Shown: positions 27,029 to 38,538, counted from the stretch's first letter. The stretch is 64,000 nucleotides of DNA from Ferrimonas lipolytica (GCF_012295575.1 NZ_CP051180.1:1178001-1242000), one strand, 5' to 3'. Made by a program: numbers and translations. The notes: a model not told the origin generated them from the letters alone.

Positions 27029-27222
27029 ATTGAAATTGCCAATAAGTCTAGTGGCTTAATTAGTAAAACTGTTCCAGTTTTAACTATCAGCCCAATTGTA
27101 CGGTTATCGCACTGTTGATTTGATGTTAGTAAAAACAGTGGTTTACTGGTCAGGCCTGTAATCGATGGCAGTGCGGGTAAGCTTAGCGCTCGAAAAACTT
27201 TAGATTCATCGAGATTAATGTA

Positions 27223-28041
27223 ATGAAGGTTAGCCTGAAGCAATCGCAGATCCCCTCCCATATCTCCTTGTTATGGAAGGTGTTCACCAAGAAAACTCAA
27301 CCAGCAAAGCTGCCGTTGTTGCGGGTACAGGTTGACGATTTTTGTTTCGATGAAGCTGCGATTGAGAAATATAACCGTTACTGCGGTTTCGAGTCTGGTT
27401 CATTTCCACTTTGTTACGCCTTCGTCGCTACACAGCCCGTACAGCTTATATTCTTAACGGATAATCGTATCCCAGTAACGCCGCTTGGCATGATCCACAT
27501 GGGGGTCAGTTTTGAACAAATAACCCCATTTAATTGTGCTGAAAGTTATCGTTTCGAACTTAGTGTTGGCGAGCAACAGCGTGGTGAGCGCGGCCTGGAG
27601 TTCGAGTTGGTAGGCGAGTTTAGTCTCAATGGAGAAGCGGTAGCACGCTATCGCTCGCGCTGCTTTATTAAGATGGAAGGCACCAAAGGCAGTGGCCGCC
27701 CCGCTAGGGTAAAACCGGTCAAGCGCACATGGGCGCCGTTAACGCCGTTGCAACTTGATAGTACCCAAGCTCGTGGTTATGCGCGTCTGTCTGGCGATTA
27801 TAACCCGATTCACTTGCACCGATTATTGTCGAAACCATTTGGGTTTGATGAACCGATTGCCCATGGCATGTATATGGTTGCCAAGGTATTGGCGGCAAGT
27901 CCAACCGATCTAACTAAAGCGTCGTTTGAATTTAAACGACCAGCCCTGCTACCGATATCCGGTGCCGTAGAAGGCTGTGACGGCGCAATGCGCTTTGTTA
28001 ATGACAAGAACAAGCCGGTGGTTGAATGCCAATTTGGCTGA
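27223..28041 (+). CDS. MaoC-like hotdog-fold dehydratase
   Basis: 272 residues. The C-terminal half carries the R-specific hydratase motif: YARLSGDYNPIHLH with the catalytic Asp and His, then FGFDEPIAHGMYMVAKVLA. The N-terminal half (VDDFCFDEAAIEKYNRYCGF, LGMIHMGVSFEQITPF) looks like the second, non-catalytic hotdog of double-hotdog enzymes. Such enzymes hydrate enoyl-CoA or act on acyl carriers; the neighbourhood gives no pathway. It could belong to fatty-acid or polyketide-related metabolism. ATG 27223 has no strong ribosome binding site. Confidence 0.8.
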   Translation: MKVSLKQSQIPSHISLLWKVFTKKTQPAKLPLLRVQVDDFCFDEAAIEKYNRYCGFESGSFPLCYAFVATQPVQLIFLTDNRIPVTPLGMIHMGVSFEQITPFNCAESYRFELSVGEQQRGERGLEFELVGEFSLNGEAVARYRSRCFIKMEGTKGSGRPARVKPVKRTWAPLTPLQLDSTQARGYARLSGDYNPIHLHRLLSKPFGFDEPIAHGMYMVAKVLAASPTDLTKASFEFKRPALLPISGAVEGCDGAMRFVNDKNKPVVECQFG

Positions 28042-28126
28042 AGGCTTGCGGCTGTCGCTATTGGTAAATAGTTCGTTTTCTTGAGCTGGTGATGAGGTAC
28101 AGCAAAAGAAACCACAGGAGCAGCAA

Positions 28127-28555
28127 GTGAAGCAATCGTGCCACACTTTTAAAAACCGTTACGGCGAACAATGGCTAAATACCCTTGTTACCAGCCGCGG
28201 TATAACACGGTTAATGGCACCTCATAGCCAATTATTGGATGGCTCTCGATCGTGGGATTTACAGTTATGTTGGGAGGTCTTGGCATCGGCGGAAGTCATT
28301 GCCGCATGTTATAGCCATAACCACCAGCGTATTCCTGCAAGCGCGCAGCGCTGGTTAAACCGGCGTCAAGGACTATACGCCCGTCGCTGTAAGATCTCGG
28401 CGGAGCAAGCGAGACTAGCATTTAATGCTGCGTTGAAGGTAATTGAACACCCTCAGATGAAACAGTGGTGTTGTTGCAATGCCTGCGGCCAGACATGGCA
28501 GCGTAGCCAGCGTGAATTATTGTCGATGCTTAGCAGCACCGAAGTAGTGCGTTAG
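28127..28555 (+). CDS. Orphan basic protein with C-terminal cysteine cluster
   Basis: 142 residues, GTG start after AGGAG with 6-base spacing. The C-terminus holds QWCCCNACGQTWQRS, reminiscent of half a zinc ribbon (C-x2-C followed by an aromatic residue), and another Cys near the start. The middle is helical and basic (SAQRWLNRRQGLYARRCKISAEQ). No family was recognised. It lies 85 bp after the MaoC-like gene and ends beside a MITE. Possibly a small nucleic-acid binding or metal-binding protein; this is inference only. Confidence 0.55.
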   Translation: MKQSCHTFKNRYGEQWLNTLVTSRGITRLMAPHSQLLDGSRSWDLQLCWEVLASAEVIAACYSHNHQRIPASAQRWLNRRQGLYARRCKISAEQARLAFNAALKVIEHPQMKQWCCCNACGQTWQRSQRELLSMLSSTEVVR

Positions 28556-28564
28556 CTAATAAAA

Positions 28565-28848
28565 GGCGGTGTCGTCGTTAGCTGTGGAAGTTTACCTTAA
28601 GCCTTCGGCTCTACCGGTTGCAGTACTCTTAAGAGGTTATGTCGCGGTGGCGACGGCACATTGTTGTATGCATTAGGGGGGCGCTTCGCCCCCTTTGCAA
28701 TCGTCCCTTGCCTTAGGTCGCAGTCGAAAACGCTTCGCTGGACTGTTCCAATGCGACAGAAGATCAATAGCGGTGGTGCTTTCCCCTTGTACCAAAACTG
28801 GTCTAGCCACCAGCATTGGAAAGAACAACACTTAGTTGCTACACCGCC
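28565..28848 (-). mobile_element. MITE-like element, copy 4 (full length)
   Basis: 284 bp in the reverse orientation. The ends are GGCGGTGT and ACACCGCC, both changed at the same mirrored position from the family GGCTGTGT/ACACAGCC. Flanks are TAATAAAA and TAAAAAAG, a decayed duplication inside the A tract of the bidirectional terminator next door. Confidence 0.82.
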
Positions 28849-28849
28849 T

Positions 28850-28885
28850 AAAAAAGCGCGGACTCATTATCGAGTCCGCGTTTTT
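28850..28885. terminator. Bidirectional intrinsic terminator
   Basis: CGCGGACTC (28857-28865) pairs with GAGTCCGCG (28872-28880), with an A run before and T run after. It can stop maeA (minus) and the orphan gene or MITE read-through (plus). Confidence 0.88.
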
Positions 28886-28902
28886 GTTTTTCTGATTAAA
28901 GT

Positions 28903-30591
28903 TTAGAAGGCTGAACGCTTATATTGACGATATTCAGGTTGCCAGAAGCTGTTGTCGATAGCCTCACGCAAGTGGTCAAGTTTTACCCGCATTGCGACGC
29001 CATCCGCCATAGCCGTTTTGCCAACCGCAAAGGCGATCTGTTTACTTACCTCTTGAATCTCCTCCAAACTTGGTAGTAACGCACCTTCGCCTTTTTGTGC
29101 CAATGGCGAACACTCCGCCAGAGCACGGCTAGCGGCCATTAGCATGTTGTCGGTTACCCGATCGGCACCAGCGGCGAGCACCCCTAAACCCACCCCAGGG
29201 AAGATGTAGCTGTTATTGCATTGGGCAATAACAAACTCGGTATCGTCGATGGTTACCGGGGAAAATGGGCTGCCGGTGGCAACCAAGGCACGGCCGTTAC
29301 TCCAGCGCAGAATATCTTCTGGCGTGGCTTCAACACGACTGGTTGGATTCGATAATGGGAATACTACCGGCTTGTCGTGATGGGCAGCCATCGATTCGAT
29401 AACTTGCTGAGTAAACAGACCAGGGGTACCAGAGACACCAATTAACACACTTGGTTTGGCGTTCTGAACAACCTCAAGCAAGGAGATGTTGTCGCTACCG
29501 GTTTGCCATTGTTCAATCAGTTGTTGTGGCTGCACCAAGTTCTCTTGAAAGTTGAGTAGGTTTGGCATGCCTTTAAGTAACAAGCCCCAACGGTCGACCA
29601 TAAACACTTGAGAGCGCGCTTTTTTATCGGTTAAGCCTTGCGATACCATCTCAGCAATAATCGCTTCAGCTATACCACAACCGGCAGAGCCGGCGCCTAA
29701 GAAGGCGATGGTTTGTTCCTTAAGCTCACTACCTTGTGCCTTACATGCAGCCAACAGGCTACCAACGGTGACAGCGGCGGTGCCTTGAATGTCATCGTTG
29801 AAGCAGCACATATTGTCTTTGTAGCGTTGTAACAACGGCATAGCATTTCGCTGAGCGAAATCTTCAAATTGTACCAGCGCTTGGGGCCAGCGACGTTTGA
29901 TCGCTTGCATTACCGTATCGACAAACTCATTGTACTCATCGCCAGTGATTCGGGCATGGCGGGTACCCATGTAGACCGGATCGTTCAGGCGCTGTGGGTT
30001 GTCGGTACCGACATCCAATACAATCGGTAGCGTATAAGCAGGGCTAATACCACCACAGGCGGTGTAGAGAGCCAATTTACCGATTGGGATCCCCATACCA
30101 CCGATACCCTGATCACCTAGACCTAAGATCCGCTCGCCGTCGGTGATTACAATCACTTTTACGTTGTGACCAACGGCGTTGTAGAGTACTTCATCAACGC
30201 GGTCGCGATCCTCATAGGAGATAAACAAACCACGGGAACGACGGTAGATATTTGAGAACTGCTCACAGGCTGCACCTACGGTTGGGGTGTAGATGATCGG
30301 CATCATTTCACTGATGTGATCTTCAACCAAACGGTAGAACAGGGTTTCGTTGGTGTCTTGGATGTTTCGCAGATAAACGTGGCGATCCATGTCGGTGGTA
30401 AATGAACGGTATTGCTCCGCCGCCCGGATTACTTGTTCTTCAATGGTCTCTACCGCTCGTGGCAGTAGTCCATGCAAGTTAAATGAGGAGCGCTCTTCAT
30501 CAGTAAAGGCAGAGCCTTTGTTGAGCAGAGGAGATTCAAGCAACACCGGACCGGCGTAGTGGATAAATAACGGGCGTTTATTATCGTCCAT
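28903..30591 (-). CDS. maeA: NAD-dependent malic enzyme (malate to pyruvate and CO2)
   Basis: 562 residues, aligned in memory with E. coli MaeA over the whole length: [20 protein letters not shown] at the N-terminus, [79 protein letters not shown], and the NAD-binding [13 protein letters not shown]. The Tyr of IYTPTVG and Lys of [15 protein letters not shown] are the catalytic pair. ATG 30591 follows AAGG; 18 further upstream codons are rejected. Malic enzyme feeds pyruvate to PEP synthase, also encoded in this window. Confidence 0.94.
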   Translation of the reverse strand: MDDNKRPLFIHYAGPVLLESPLLNKGSAFTDEERSSFNLHGLLPRAVETIEEQVIRAAEQYRSFTTDMDRHVYLRNIQDTNETLFYRLVEDHISEMMPIIYTPTVGAACEQFSNIYRRSRGLFISYEDRDRVDEVLYNAVGHNVKVIVITDGERILGLGDQGIGGMGIPIGKLALYTACGGISPAYTLPIVLDVGTDNPQRLNDPVYMGTRHARITGDEYNEFVDTVMQAIKRRWPQALVQFEDFAQRNAMPLLQRYKDNMCCFNDDIQGTAAVTVGSLLAACKAQGSELKEQTIAFLGAGSAGCGIAEAIIAEMVSQGLTDKKARSQVFMVDRWGLLLKGMPNLLNFQENLVQPQQLIEQWQTGSDNISLLEVVQNAKPSVLIGVSGTPGLFTQQVIESMAAHHDKPVVFPLSNPTSRVEATPEDILRWSNGRALVATGSPFSPVTIDDTEFVIAQCNNSYIFPGVGLGVLAAGADRVTDNMLMAASRALAECSPLAQKGEGALLPSLEEIQEVSKQIAFAVGKTAMADGVAMRVKLDHLREAIDNSFWQPEYRQYKRSAF

Positions 30592-30745
30592 GGATGACCT
30601 TTTCGGACTGGGGTTGGCAACAGCAAAGTAGCGCGATCTTACCATGTTAATCAGCCCCTTGTAGTAATAAAGCGGACAATGAAACGGGTTTATATGGATT
30701 GTTTGATTGACGCCTTTTATTGTTTTGTTAGGCCCGTTTGAGCAT

Positions 30746-31282
30746 CTATTGAGTGGGGTTTAATTGTTGATAGCGGCTTTTGTAGCGAACTTGCCAAAAC
30801 GTGTATTTATCGTCGGCGAAGTCGATCTCTTTGGTGCTGGAAAGTTCGCTACCGTTGCGCTGCAGCGTAAACCGAACTGTCGCCGGACGGTGCTGCTCTA
30901 TCGCTTGGTGCTCCTGAACCAAGACCCAGCTGTCGGCGCTAAGCACTTGCATATTGCTGGTGCGGCTATAAAAGGTTTGCTCGTTGTCGCGACTGCGATA
31001 CACCATCTTTGCCGGTTGTCCCAAGCTGCTGATTACCAGACTGTCGGTCTGGTCGATATGTCTAAAATGGCGCTCAATAGAAAGGCTACGCATATCTTGT
31101 CGCGCCTTAACACGTAATCGTGTTTGCTGCTGTTGTGATTTACCCTGTTGATCGACCAGCTCCATGGTGCCGTGCCAATCACCAACGAGCGACAACAATA
31201 GCGTTTGTTGCTGCCGCGACATCTCAACCGCACTTGCGGCTGTCGCCACAACCAACCACAGCAACCCGATTAATCTCACCAT
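30746..31282 (-). CDS. Exported orphan protein
   Basis: 178 residues with a signal peptide ([20 protein letters not shown]). The mature part begins [20 protein letters not shown], a lipocalin-like opening (GDWHG), followed by alternating strands and a C-terminal [18 protein letters not shown] small beta-barrel of the DUF1579/lipocalin-like sort is possible, but no family was firmly recognised. ATG 31282 is chosen over an upstream TTG because it gives a clean signal peptide. It is divergent from the UMF1-type transporter. Confidence 0.6.
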   Translation of the reverse strand: MVRLIGLLWLVVATAASAVEMSRQQQTLLLSLVGDWHGTMELVDQQGKSQQQQTRLRVKARQDMRSLSIERHFRHIDQTDSLVISSLGQPAKMVYRSRDNEQTFYSRTSNMQVLSADSWVLVQEHQAIEQHRPATVRFTLQRNGSELSSTKEIDFADDKYTFWQVRYKSRYQQLNPTQ

Positions 31283-31366
31283 TGTTATCAATCCTCGATC
31301 ATTTTTGCATCACCAAGCATAGTGGCTTTAGGCTAGGGTGATTAAAAAGATAGGCAAGGCACAAGG

Positions 31367-32665
31367 ATGAGCAAAAGCAGCAAACGCCAGCTATTTGGTT
31401 GGGCGATGTTCGATGTGGCTAACTCCGCTTATACCACCGTTGTTGTTACGGTGGTTTACAGCGCATTTTTCGTTAGCCAAATTGTGCCGCAGCAGAGTAG
31501 TTGGGGTAACAGCTGGTGGGCGTTGGCGATGATATTGTCCAGTGCCATGGCAATGCTATTGGCTCCGCTGCTCGGTAGTTGGGTTGATCTGTACGGCGGA
31601 AAAAAGCGGCTACTGCTGATTAATATGTGGTTATGTGCCAGCGCCACCGCGTCATTGTATTGGGTTGAACCAGGCATGATATCGTTGGGGCTACTGCTGC
31701 TGATTGTCAGTAATAGTTGTTGGATGTTGTCCGAGGTGTTTTGTGCCAGCTTTTTAACCGACATTGCCGATGAGTCTTCGATGGGTTGGATCTCTGGCCT
31801 CGGCTGGGGGCTCGGTTACCTTGGTGGGCTAGCTAGCTTGGTGATGGTGCTGTTTGGGGTGGTTACTAGTGTTGCTGGTGAAGCAGAGTATATCGAGCAA
31901 AATCAATGGGCTATGGTTGCAGTTGCGATGTATTTTATTATCGTTTCGCTGCCCACTATGATCTGGTTGCCTGAGCCTAGAGGCTTCGATAAAAGCCAGG
32001 TCTGCTGGCGCGAGGTCTGGCATCGGTCAATACTGCAGTTTCAGCATAGCTGGGCCCTAAGCAAGCGCCTTCCAGTGCTATTTAACTTCTTTATTGTTTT
32101 CACCATTTATAGCGCCGGCATGGCGACGGTTATCAAATTCTTCGGGATCTTTGTTGAAGCTGAATTAACCCTGAGTGCTGCTGAAAAGACCACTGTGTTT
32201 TTGGCGTTGCAGGTATCAGCCTTTCTGGGATCGGTGGGTTTTGGCTTACTTGAGTCTCGCCTTGGGCCACGGTTAACGGTGTTTTTAACCCTGTTGTGGT
32301 GGTTGGCTGGACTTGTCTGTATCTACCAATTACAGCAGTTATCGGAGCTGCTTAATACGCCAGAAAATACCCTATTTGTTGTCTGTACCGTTGTGGCAGG
32401 TGCTGGTCTTGGGGCAACTCAAAGTGCCAGTCGCACCATTGTCGGTTTGCTCACCCCCGCCCAACACAGCGGATTGATGTTCGGTTACTGGGGCATGTTC
32501 GCTCGGTTGGCGGCAATCATCGGTAGCGCAGCATTTGCCATGGTTGCGGATCTGGTCTCAACTCGGCAAGCGTTATTGGTGATTATGCTGTTTTTTGTTG
32601 TCGGTGCAGCACTGGTGATTAAGTTGCCGATTGAGCAGGGGATAAAACAAGCCAATAACGATTAA
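31367..32665 (+). CDS. UMF1/Atg22-type MFS transporter
   Basis: 432 residues with about 12 membrane segments. The start KRQLFGWAMFDVANSAYTTVV is the hallmark of the UMF1 (unidentified MFS-1, Atg22-related) family, and APLLGSWVDLYGGKKRLL is the MFS loop 2-3 motif. Other family segments are SGLGWGLGYLGGLASL and GLGATQSASRTIVGLLTPAQHSG, as well as LMFGYWGMFARLAAIIGS. Substrates are unproven; amino-acid or sugar export/import has been suggested for relatives. Confidence 0.82.
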   Translation: MSKSSKRQLFGWAMFDVANSAYTTVVVTVVYSAFFVSQIVPQQSSWGNSWWALAMILSSAMAMLLAPLLGSWVDLYGGKKRLLLINMWLCASATASLYWVEPGMISLGLLLLIVSNSCWMLSEVFCASFLTDIADESSMGWISGLGWGLGYLGGLASLVMVLFGVVTSVAGEAEYIEQNQWAMVAVAMYFIIVSLPTMIWLPEPRGFDKSQVCWREVWHRSILQFQHSWALSKRLPVLFNFFIVFTIYSAGMATVIKFFGIFVEAELTLSAAEKTTVFLALQVSAFLGSVGFGLLESRLGPRLTVFLTLLWWLAGLVCIYQLQQLSELLNTPENTLFVVCTVVAGAGLGATQSASRTIVGLLTPAQHSGLMFGYWGMFARLAAIIGSAAFAMVADLVSTRQALLVIMLFFVVGAALVIKLPIEQGIKQANND

Positions 32666-32812
32666 TCTGGCTGTTGCGCCTTGCCCATTAGCAGTTTCTA
32701 AGTATTCAATTTGGTTGGTTAAATTAAACGCAAATCCGCCGTGTTGATGCCACACCTGCTATTTTTAAATAGTGTTTTTTTATATTACGCGCTGAATTTA
32801 GGTAGGGGTTAT

Positions 32813-33955
32813 ATGAATAAAGTGCTGTGGCGGCAAGCGTCGCTAGCTTGGATATGTGCAGGGGTTTTGGCTCTTAGTGGCTGTGATAAGGCACCTGAAG
32901 GGCAACAAGGAATGCCACCGCCGCAGGTAACGGTTGTTACCGTCAGCGCTCAACCTGTGACGTTAACGACGGTTTTGGCTGGGCGGACTCGCGCTTCGGT
33001 TGAAGCACAGGTACGTCCGCAGGTTAACGGCATTGTGCTTACCCAGCTGTTTACAGAAGGCTCGATGGTTGAAAAGGGTCAGCAGCTTTATCAGATTGAT
33101 CCTGCCACTTACGAAGCTGACGAAGCGAAAGCCGCGGCGGACTACGCCAATGCTATTGCCAATCTGAAAACCGCCAAAGCACGAGCGGAGCGTTATCGTT
33201 CGCTGGTGGCGTCAAAGGCGGTATCAAAGCAGGATTACGATGATGCACTGGCGCAATTTGAGCAGGCCGAGGCTCAGGTTGCTACCGCTGAGGCGGCCAA
33301 GCGCAGTGCCAGTATTAACCTTGATTACACCAAGGTTTACTCACCAATTACTGGGCGTGCAGGTAAGTCGTCGGTTACCGCCGGCGCCTTGGTTACTGCC
33401 AACCAAGCGGATCCGCTTGTTGTGGTGCAGCAGTTTGATCCAATGTTTGTAGATGTTGGCCAATCCAGCCGAGAGCTCAACAAGTTACGTCGAGCATGGG
33501 CTAGTGGAGCCATTGTCCAAACTGAAGATGCCGCCGACGTAATCCTCTATTTTGATGATGGCGAACCCTATGACATCAAAGGTAAGTTTAAATTTGCTGA
33601 CGTAAATATCGATGAGTCTACGGCCACCTTCACTATCCGCACCATATTCCCGAATGCGAAAGGTATTCTATTACCGGGAATGTTCGTTCGAGCCGAATTG
33701 ACTCGTGGGGTTAAGCCTAATGGGGTGTTGTTGCCAGCCAAAGCGGTTGCGCGCGATGCTAAAGGTTCGGCCTCGGTGATGTTGGTTAATAGCGAAAACA
33801 TCGTTGAAATGCGCAAGATAACCGCAACAGAGATGGTCGGCCAAGAGTGGTTGGTAGACAAAGGTTTAGAAACCGGTGAGCGTGTAATTCTTGAGGGGCT
33901 GCAGTTTGTGCGGCCAGGCATGCCTGTTGGTGATGTGAAAGAAGCAACCCAGTGA
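32813..33955 (+). CDS. RND efflux periplasmic adaptor (AcrA/MexA-like lipoprotein)
   Basis: 380 residues. The signal ends in lipobox LSGC, so Cys is lipidated. PQVTVVTVSAQPVTLTTVLAGRT opens the membrane-proximal domain, VEAQVRPQVNGIVLTQLFTEGSMVEKGQQLYQID is the lipoyl half-motif (residues 60-95), a helical hairpin follows, and YTKVYSPITGRAGKSSVTAGALV is the second lipoyl half. The ATG at 32813 after AGGGG is preferred over the upstream ATG. First gene of a complete tripartite efflux operon; the pump follows after 8 bp. No local regulator. Confidence 0.92.
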   Translation: MNKVLWRQASLAWICAGVLALSGCDKAPEGQQGMPPPQVTVVTVSAQPVTLTTVLAGRTRASVEAQVRPQVNGIVLTQLFTEGSMVEKGQQLYQIDPATYEADEAKAAADYANAIANLKTAKARAERYRSLVASKAVSKQDYDDALAQFEQAEAQVATAEAAKRSASINLDYTKVYSPITGRAGKSSVTAGALVTANQADPLVVVQQFDPMFVDVGQSSRELNKLRRAWASGAIVQTEDAADVILYFDDGEPYDIKGKFKFADVNIDESTATFTIRTIFPNAKGILLPGMFVRAELTRGVKPNGVLLPAKAVARDAKGSASVMLVNSENIVEMRKITATEMVGQEWLVDKGLETGERVILEGLQFVRPGMPVGDVKEATQ

Positions 33956-33963
33956 GGTAACTG

Positions 33964-36900
33964 ATGGCTAATTTCTTTATTGAACGCCCAGTCTTTGCTT
34001 GGGTGCTTTCGCTGTTGTTAATGCTAGCTGGCTTGCTGGCATTACCAATGCTTCCGGTGGCGCAGTACCCCGATATCGCCCCGCCTCAAATTCAGGTTTC
34101 GGCTAGCTATCCTGGTGCCTCTGCTAAGACAGCAGAAGAGACGGTAACTCAGGTGATCGAACAACAACTTACCGGTTTGGATAACCTGCAGTACATCGCT
34201 GCCACTTCCGATTCATTTGGTGCCAGTAGCATCACCTTAACCTTTAAGGCGGGTACCGACCCCGATGTGGCGCAGGTACAGGTGCAAAACAAGGTGTCGT
34301 CAGCAACCGCGTCATTACCGGAATCGGTGCAGCGTCAGGGGGTAACGGTAGAGAAGGGCAGTACCAGTTTCTTAATGGTAATGGCGCTCTATTCTGAAGA
34401 TGGCACCATGACCTACAACGACCTGTCGGATTTTATCGCCAGTCAATTGCAAGACCCGCTTAGCCGAGTGGCTGGTGTTGGCTCTGTTACCCTTTTTGGG
34501 GCGGAATACGCGATGCGGATCTGGCTCGATCCTAACAAGCTCGAAGGCTATAACCTGATGCCGTCCGATATCAACACGGCGATTTCGGCGCAAAATACCC
34601 AGATCTCCGCTGGGCAATTGGGTGCAGCACCGGCGTTATCGGGGCAGCAACTTAATGCCACCATTAGTGTGCAGTCTCTGCTGACTGGGGTTGAAGAGTT
34701 TGAGCAGATCTTGCTTAAAGTAAATGAAGATGGCTCGCGGGTGCTGTTGCGCGACGTAGCACGGGTGGAGTTGGGCTCACAAAGCTACAGCACGTCATCG
34801 CGCTTTAACGGCAACCCAGCCAGTGGTTTAGCCGTTAGTTTGGCAACAGGTGCCAATGCGCTTGATACCATGGAAGCAGTTAATGACAAGCTGAAGCAAC
34901 TGGAGCCATATTTTCCGCAGGGCGTAAAGATGTCGTTAGCGTACGACACCACCCCGTTTATTAATCTGTCGATTGAAAACGTAGTACACACCTTAATTGA
35001 AGCCATCGTATTGGTGTTCTTGGTGATGTATTTATTCTTGCAAAACCTGCGGGCGACACTGATCCCCACTATCGCGGTGCCGGTGGTATTGCTTGGTACC
35101 ATAGCGGTACTAATGCTGTTGGGGTACAGCATCAACACCTTAACCATGTTTGCGATGGTGCTGGCGATCGGCCTATTGGTTGATGACGCCATTGTGGTGG
35201 TGGAAGGGGTCGAACAGGTGATGGCAGACGAAGGGCTGTCACCGCTAGAGGCAACAAAAAAAGCGATGTCGCAACTGTCCGGAGCCTTGGTGGGGATCGG
35301 TATGGTGTTGTGTGCGGTATTCGTACCAATGGCTTTCTTTGGCGGCACCACCGGTATCATCTATAAGCAGTTCTCGGTAACCATTGTAACGGCGGTGGCG
35401 TTGTCAGTGTTGGTTGCGTTGATTCTAACCCCAACCCTTTGTATCTCCCTGATGCGGCCTGGTGATCACAATCATACCGGTTTCTTTGGTTGGTTTAACC
35501 GCACCTTCAATAACGTTACCGAAAAGTACGTTGGTCACGTTGGTCGTTTCTCCAATACCATCGGTCGAGTGATGGTGGTGTTTGTGCTGCTTAGCTGTTT
35601 GGCCGGCTACTTTATGATTAAGTTGCCAAGCTCATTCCTACCCAATGAGGATCAGGGGGTAATGATGGGAATGGTTAGCCTACCAGCAGGTGCAACCCAA
35701 GAGCAGACCCTTGATGTGTTAGGTAAGGCTGAAGATTACGTGCTTACTCAAGAGACCGAAGCGATTCAATCGATATTTTCGGTGGCGGGTTTCAGTTTCG
35801 CCGGGGCTGGCTCTAACGCTGGGATGATGTTCTTAAACTTAGTGCCATGGGACGAGCGTGCAACCGCAGAGGGTCATGTTAGTCAAGTGATGGCTCGAAC
35901 CCAAGGGTTCTTCTTTAGCATTAAAGAGGCGCTGGCGTTCGCCTTTACTCCTCCAGCAATTATCGAACTGGGTAACGCTACGGGTTTCGATATGCACTTA
36001 CAAGATCGCGGTAATCTCGGTCACGAAGCTCTAGTTAATGCCCGTAATCAACTGTTGCAACAGGCGAATCAACACCCGCTGCTGCAAAACGTACGTGCTA
36101 ATGGCTTAGACGACACGCCACAATTTGTGGTTGATATCGACAAACTTAAAACCGAAGCGTTGGGGATCAGCCTATCTGATGTGAATACCTCACTGTCTAC
36201 CGCCTTTGGCTCCTCTTATGTGAACGACTTTATCGATCGCGGTCGAGTAAAGCAGGTGTATGTGCAAGCCGATGCGCCATTCCGTATGGGACCAGAGCAA
36301 CTTGACGATTGGTACCTCCGTAATGACAAAGGCTTGATGGTTCCGCTTAAAGCGATCAGCTCCAGCAAGTGGGAATACGGTTCGCCACGTTTGGAACGCT
36401 ATAACGGCATAAGCTCGATGCAGATCCAAGGTGAACCAAAGCTTGGCGTAAGTAGCGGTGAAGCGATGGCTGCAATGGAAGAGATTGTTGCTGGACTGCC
36501 AGATGGGATCTCGATGGAGTGGACCGGTTTGAGTTTTGAAGAACGGGCTTCCGGTAATCAGGCCGGGGCGTTGTATGCGTTGTCAATTCTGGTGGTATTT
36601 CTCTGTTTAGCGGCGTTATACGAAAGTTGGTCGGTGCCGTTTGCGGTAATCTTAGTGGTGCCTTTGGGGGTTCTTGGTGCGGTTATGGCCACAGATTTCT
36701 TCAGCTTAGCTAACGACGTTTATTTCCAAGTAGGGCTACTTACCACAGTGGGGTTATCGTCCAAAAACGCCATCATGATTGTTGAATATGCCAAACAATA
36801 TCTGGATCAAGGGCAGAGTATTGTTGAGTCGGCGATGCATGCGGCACGGATGCGTCTGCGCCCAATTTTGATGACTTCAATGGCCTTTGGTTTTGGGGTA

Positions 36901-37071
36901 TTGCCATTAGCCATTTCCAGTGGTGCCGGTTCAGGTGCGCAGAATGCTGTTGGTACCGGTGTGGTCGGCGGGGTACTTACCGCAACCTTCCTTGGGGTTT
37001 ACTTTGTACCGCTGTTCTTTGTGTTTGTGAATCGGTTGGTACATCGCGAAGAGAAGGAGGCGCAATCATGA
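33964..37071 (+). CDS. RND multidrug efflux pump (AcrB/MexB-like, HAE1)
   Basis: 1035 residues with the standard start [20 protein letters not shown] and [22 protein letters not shown]. The proton-relay aspartates are in [15 protein letters not shown], and the Lys of TM10 in [16 protein letters not shown]. Two large periplasmic loops (after TM1 and TM7) are present with full length. It pumps hydrophobic or amphiphilic drugs from inner-membrane and periplasm through the channel encoded next. It overlaps that gene by 4 bp. Confidence 0.94.
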   Translation: MANFFIERPVFAWVLSLLLMLAGLLALPMLPVAQYPDIAPPQIQVSASYPGASAKTAEETVTQVIEQQLTGLDNLQYIAATSDSFGASSITLTFKAGTDPDVAQVQVQNKVSSATASLPESVQRQGVTVEKGSTSFLMVMALYSEDGTMTYNDLSDFIASQLQDPLSRVAGVGSVTLFGAEYAMRIWLDPNKLEGYNLMPSDINTAISAQNTQISAGQLGAAPALSGQQLNATISVQSLLTGVEEFEQILLKVNEDGSRVLLRDVARVELGSQSYSTSSRFNGNPASGLAVSLATGANALDTMEAVNDKLKQLEPYFPQGVKMSLAYDTTPFINLSIENVVHTLIEAIVLVFLVMYLFLQNLRATLIPTIAVPVVLLGTIAVLMLLGYSINTLTMFAMVLAIGLLVDDAIVVVEGVEQVMADEGLSPLEATKKAMSQLSGALVGIGMVLCAVFVPMAFFGGTTGIIYKQFSVTIVTAVALSVLVALILTPTLCISLMRPGDHNHTGFFGWFNRTFNNVTEKYVGHVGRFSNTIGRVMVVFVLLSCLAGYFMIKLPSSFLPNEDQGVMMGMVSLPAGATQEQTLDVLGKAEDYVLTQETEAIQSIFSVAGFSFAGAGSNAGMMFLNLVPWDERATAEGHVSQVMARTQGFFFSIKEALAFAFTPPAIIELGNATGFDMHLQDRGNLGHEALVNARNQLLQQANQHPLLQNVRANGLDDTPQFVVDIDKLKTEALGISLSDVNTSLSTAFGSSYVNDFIDRGRVKQVYVQADAPFRMGPEQLDDWYLRNDKGLMVPLKAISSSKWEYGSPRLERYNGISSMQIQGEPKLGVSSGEAMAAMEEIVAGLPDGISMEWTGLSFEERASGNQAGALYALSILVVFLCLAALYESWSVPFAVILVVPLGVLGAVMATDFFSLANDVYFQVGLLTTVGLSSKNAIMIVEYAKQYLDQGQSIVESAMHAARMRLRPILMTSMAFGFGVLPLAISSGAGSGAQNAVGTGVVGGVLTATFLGVYFVPLFFVFVNRLVHREEKEAQS

Positions 37072-38468
37072 AAAAGCTAATTACCTTAGTAGTCTCAGTT
37101 GCGCTGACCGGTTGCGTTAACCTAGCAGATGACTATCAACGACCAGATGCACCAATGGACTCAACCTGGTTGGAGAGCAATCTACAGGTTGATGAAGTCA
37201 GCAGCGCCAGCACCGATTGGCGGCAGTTCATACTCGATCCTAAGTTACGTGAATTAATTGAGTTGGGGCTTGAGCATAACCGCGATCTGCGCATTGCACA
37301 GCAAACCTTGCTGCGCACCCAAGCGCTTTACGGTATTCAAAAAAGTGAGCTGTTTCCTAACGTCGATGTTAGCGTTGGTGCGGCCAATCAAAGGATCCCG
37401 GAGGCAGTGACTACGCCGGAATCTATCAGTAGGCAGTACAATGTCGACGTTGGTTTGTTTAGTTATGAACTCGACTTCTTCGGCCGCATTGCCAACCTTG
37501 AGCAGCAGGCGTTGTTTAATTTCCTTGCGAGCGAGCAGGGACGTCGCAACACCGAGATTGTGGTGATTGGACAGATAGCCAGTACCTACTTGAGCGTAGT
37601 GGCAGATACTGCGCTGCTAAATCTGGCGCAAGAAACCTTAGATAGCCAGATTTCGTCGCTGCAACTTACCGAGCAAAGCTTTGAGAATGGCGTCGTGTCT
37701 GGCCTTGATGTCGCTCAAGCAAAGGTAACGGTTGCTACTGCGCAAGTGGATTTGGCTCGTTTTCGCAACCAGTTGGCAGCAGATAGGCACGCGTTAGCGG
37801 TATTAGTAGGCACTAAGTTTGACGGAGGTTTACTGCCAGACGATACCGTACAGCAGTGGTTGGCACCGGTTCAGATAGGGATGCCATCCGATTTGTTAAC
37901 CTTGCGCCCTGATATCGTTCAAGCGGAGTATCTGTTGATGGCTGGCAACGCCAACATCGGCGCCGCGCGGGCAGCGTACTTCCCATCTATCAGTTTAACC
38001 GCTAGTTCTGGTTTATTGAGTTCAGATTTGGATGATCTATTTAGTGGTGATGCGCGCAGTTGGAGCTTCAGTCCGGGGCTGACACTACCAATTTTCCATT
38101 GGGGCGAGCTGGATGCCAACCTTGAATTAGCCGAAGCAGACCAACAACTGGCACTGGCACAATATGAGCAAACCATTCAAAACGCGTTTCGCGAAGTTGC
38201 TGATGCGCTATCCGCTCGGCAATATTTAGCGGAACAGTTAGAGGCGCAAAAGCGTTTGGTTGATGCCACCGGCGAGAGTTTCTATCTGTCGGATCTGCGC
38301 TTTCGCCAAGGGGTAGACAGCTTCTACAACGTACTCGATTCCCAGCGCAGTTATTTTGCCGCGCAGCAGTCGTTGATTAGCCTAGCTTACGATCAGCAAA
38401 ATAACCTGTTATCCCTGTTCCGTGCATTAGGCGGAGGTTGGCAGGGTAACCCAGTATTAGAGCAGTAA
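37068..38468 (+). CDS. RND efflux outer-membrane channel (OprM/NodT-like lipoprotein)
   Basis: 466 residues with a lipoprotein signal ([16 protein letters not shown]). The two internal OEP repeats are visible: [20 protein letters not shown] in the first and [34 protein letters not shown] in the second. [17 protein letters not shown] and [21 protein letters not shown] are typical of the OprM type. Third gene of the operon; it probably also serves the adaptor/pump pair at 42-46 kb that lacks a channel. Confidence 0.92.
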   Translation: MKKLITLVVSVALTGCVNLADDYQRPDAPMDSTWLESNLQVDEVSSASTDWRQFILDPKLRELIELGLEHNRDLRIAQQTLLRTQALYGIQKSELFPNVDVSVGAANQRIPEAVTTPESISRQYNVDVGLFSYELDFFGRIANLEQQALFNFLASEQGRRNTEIVVIGQIASTYLSVVADTALLNLAQETLDSQISSLQLTEQSFENGVVSGLDVAQAKVTVATAQVDLARFRNQLAADRHALAVLVGTKFDGGLLPDDTVQQWLAPVQIGMPSDLLTLRPDIVQAEYLLMAGNANIGAARAAYFPSISLTASSGLLSSDLDDLFSGDARSWSFSPGLTLPIFHWGELDANLELAEADQQLALAQYEQTIQNAFREVADALSARQYLAEQLEAQKRLVDATGESFYLSDLRFRQGVDSFYNVLDSQRSYFAAQQSLISLAYDQQNNLLSLFRALGGGWQGNPVLEQ

Positions 38469-38484
38469 TCGCTGTTTGTTTTTT

Positions 38485-38536
38485 GCCGCTGAGTTTTTGA
38501 TAACAAAGAGTTATTGAATGCTCAGCGGCGTTATTT
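38485..38536 (+). terminator. Terminator-like hairpin after the efflux operon
   Basis: GCCGCTGAG (38485-38493) pairs with CTCAGCGGC (38521-38529) over a 27-base loop and is followed by GTTATTTT. MITE copy 5 begins in this T-rich tail. Confidence 0.6.
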
Positions 38537-38538
38537 TG

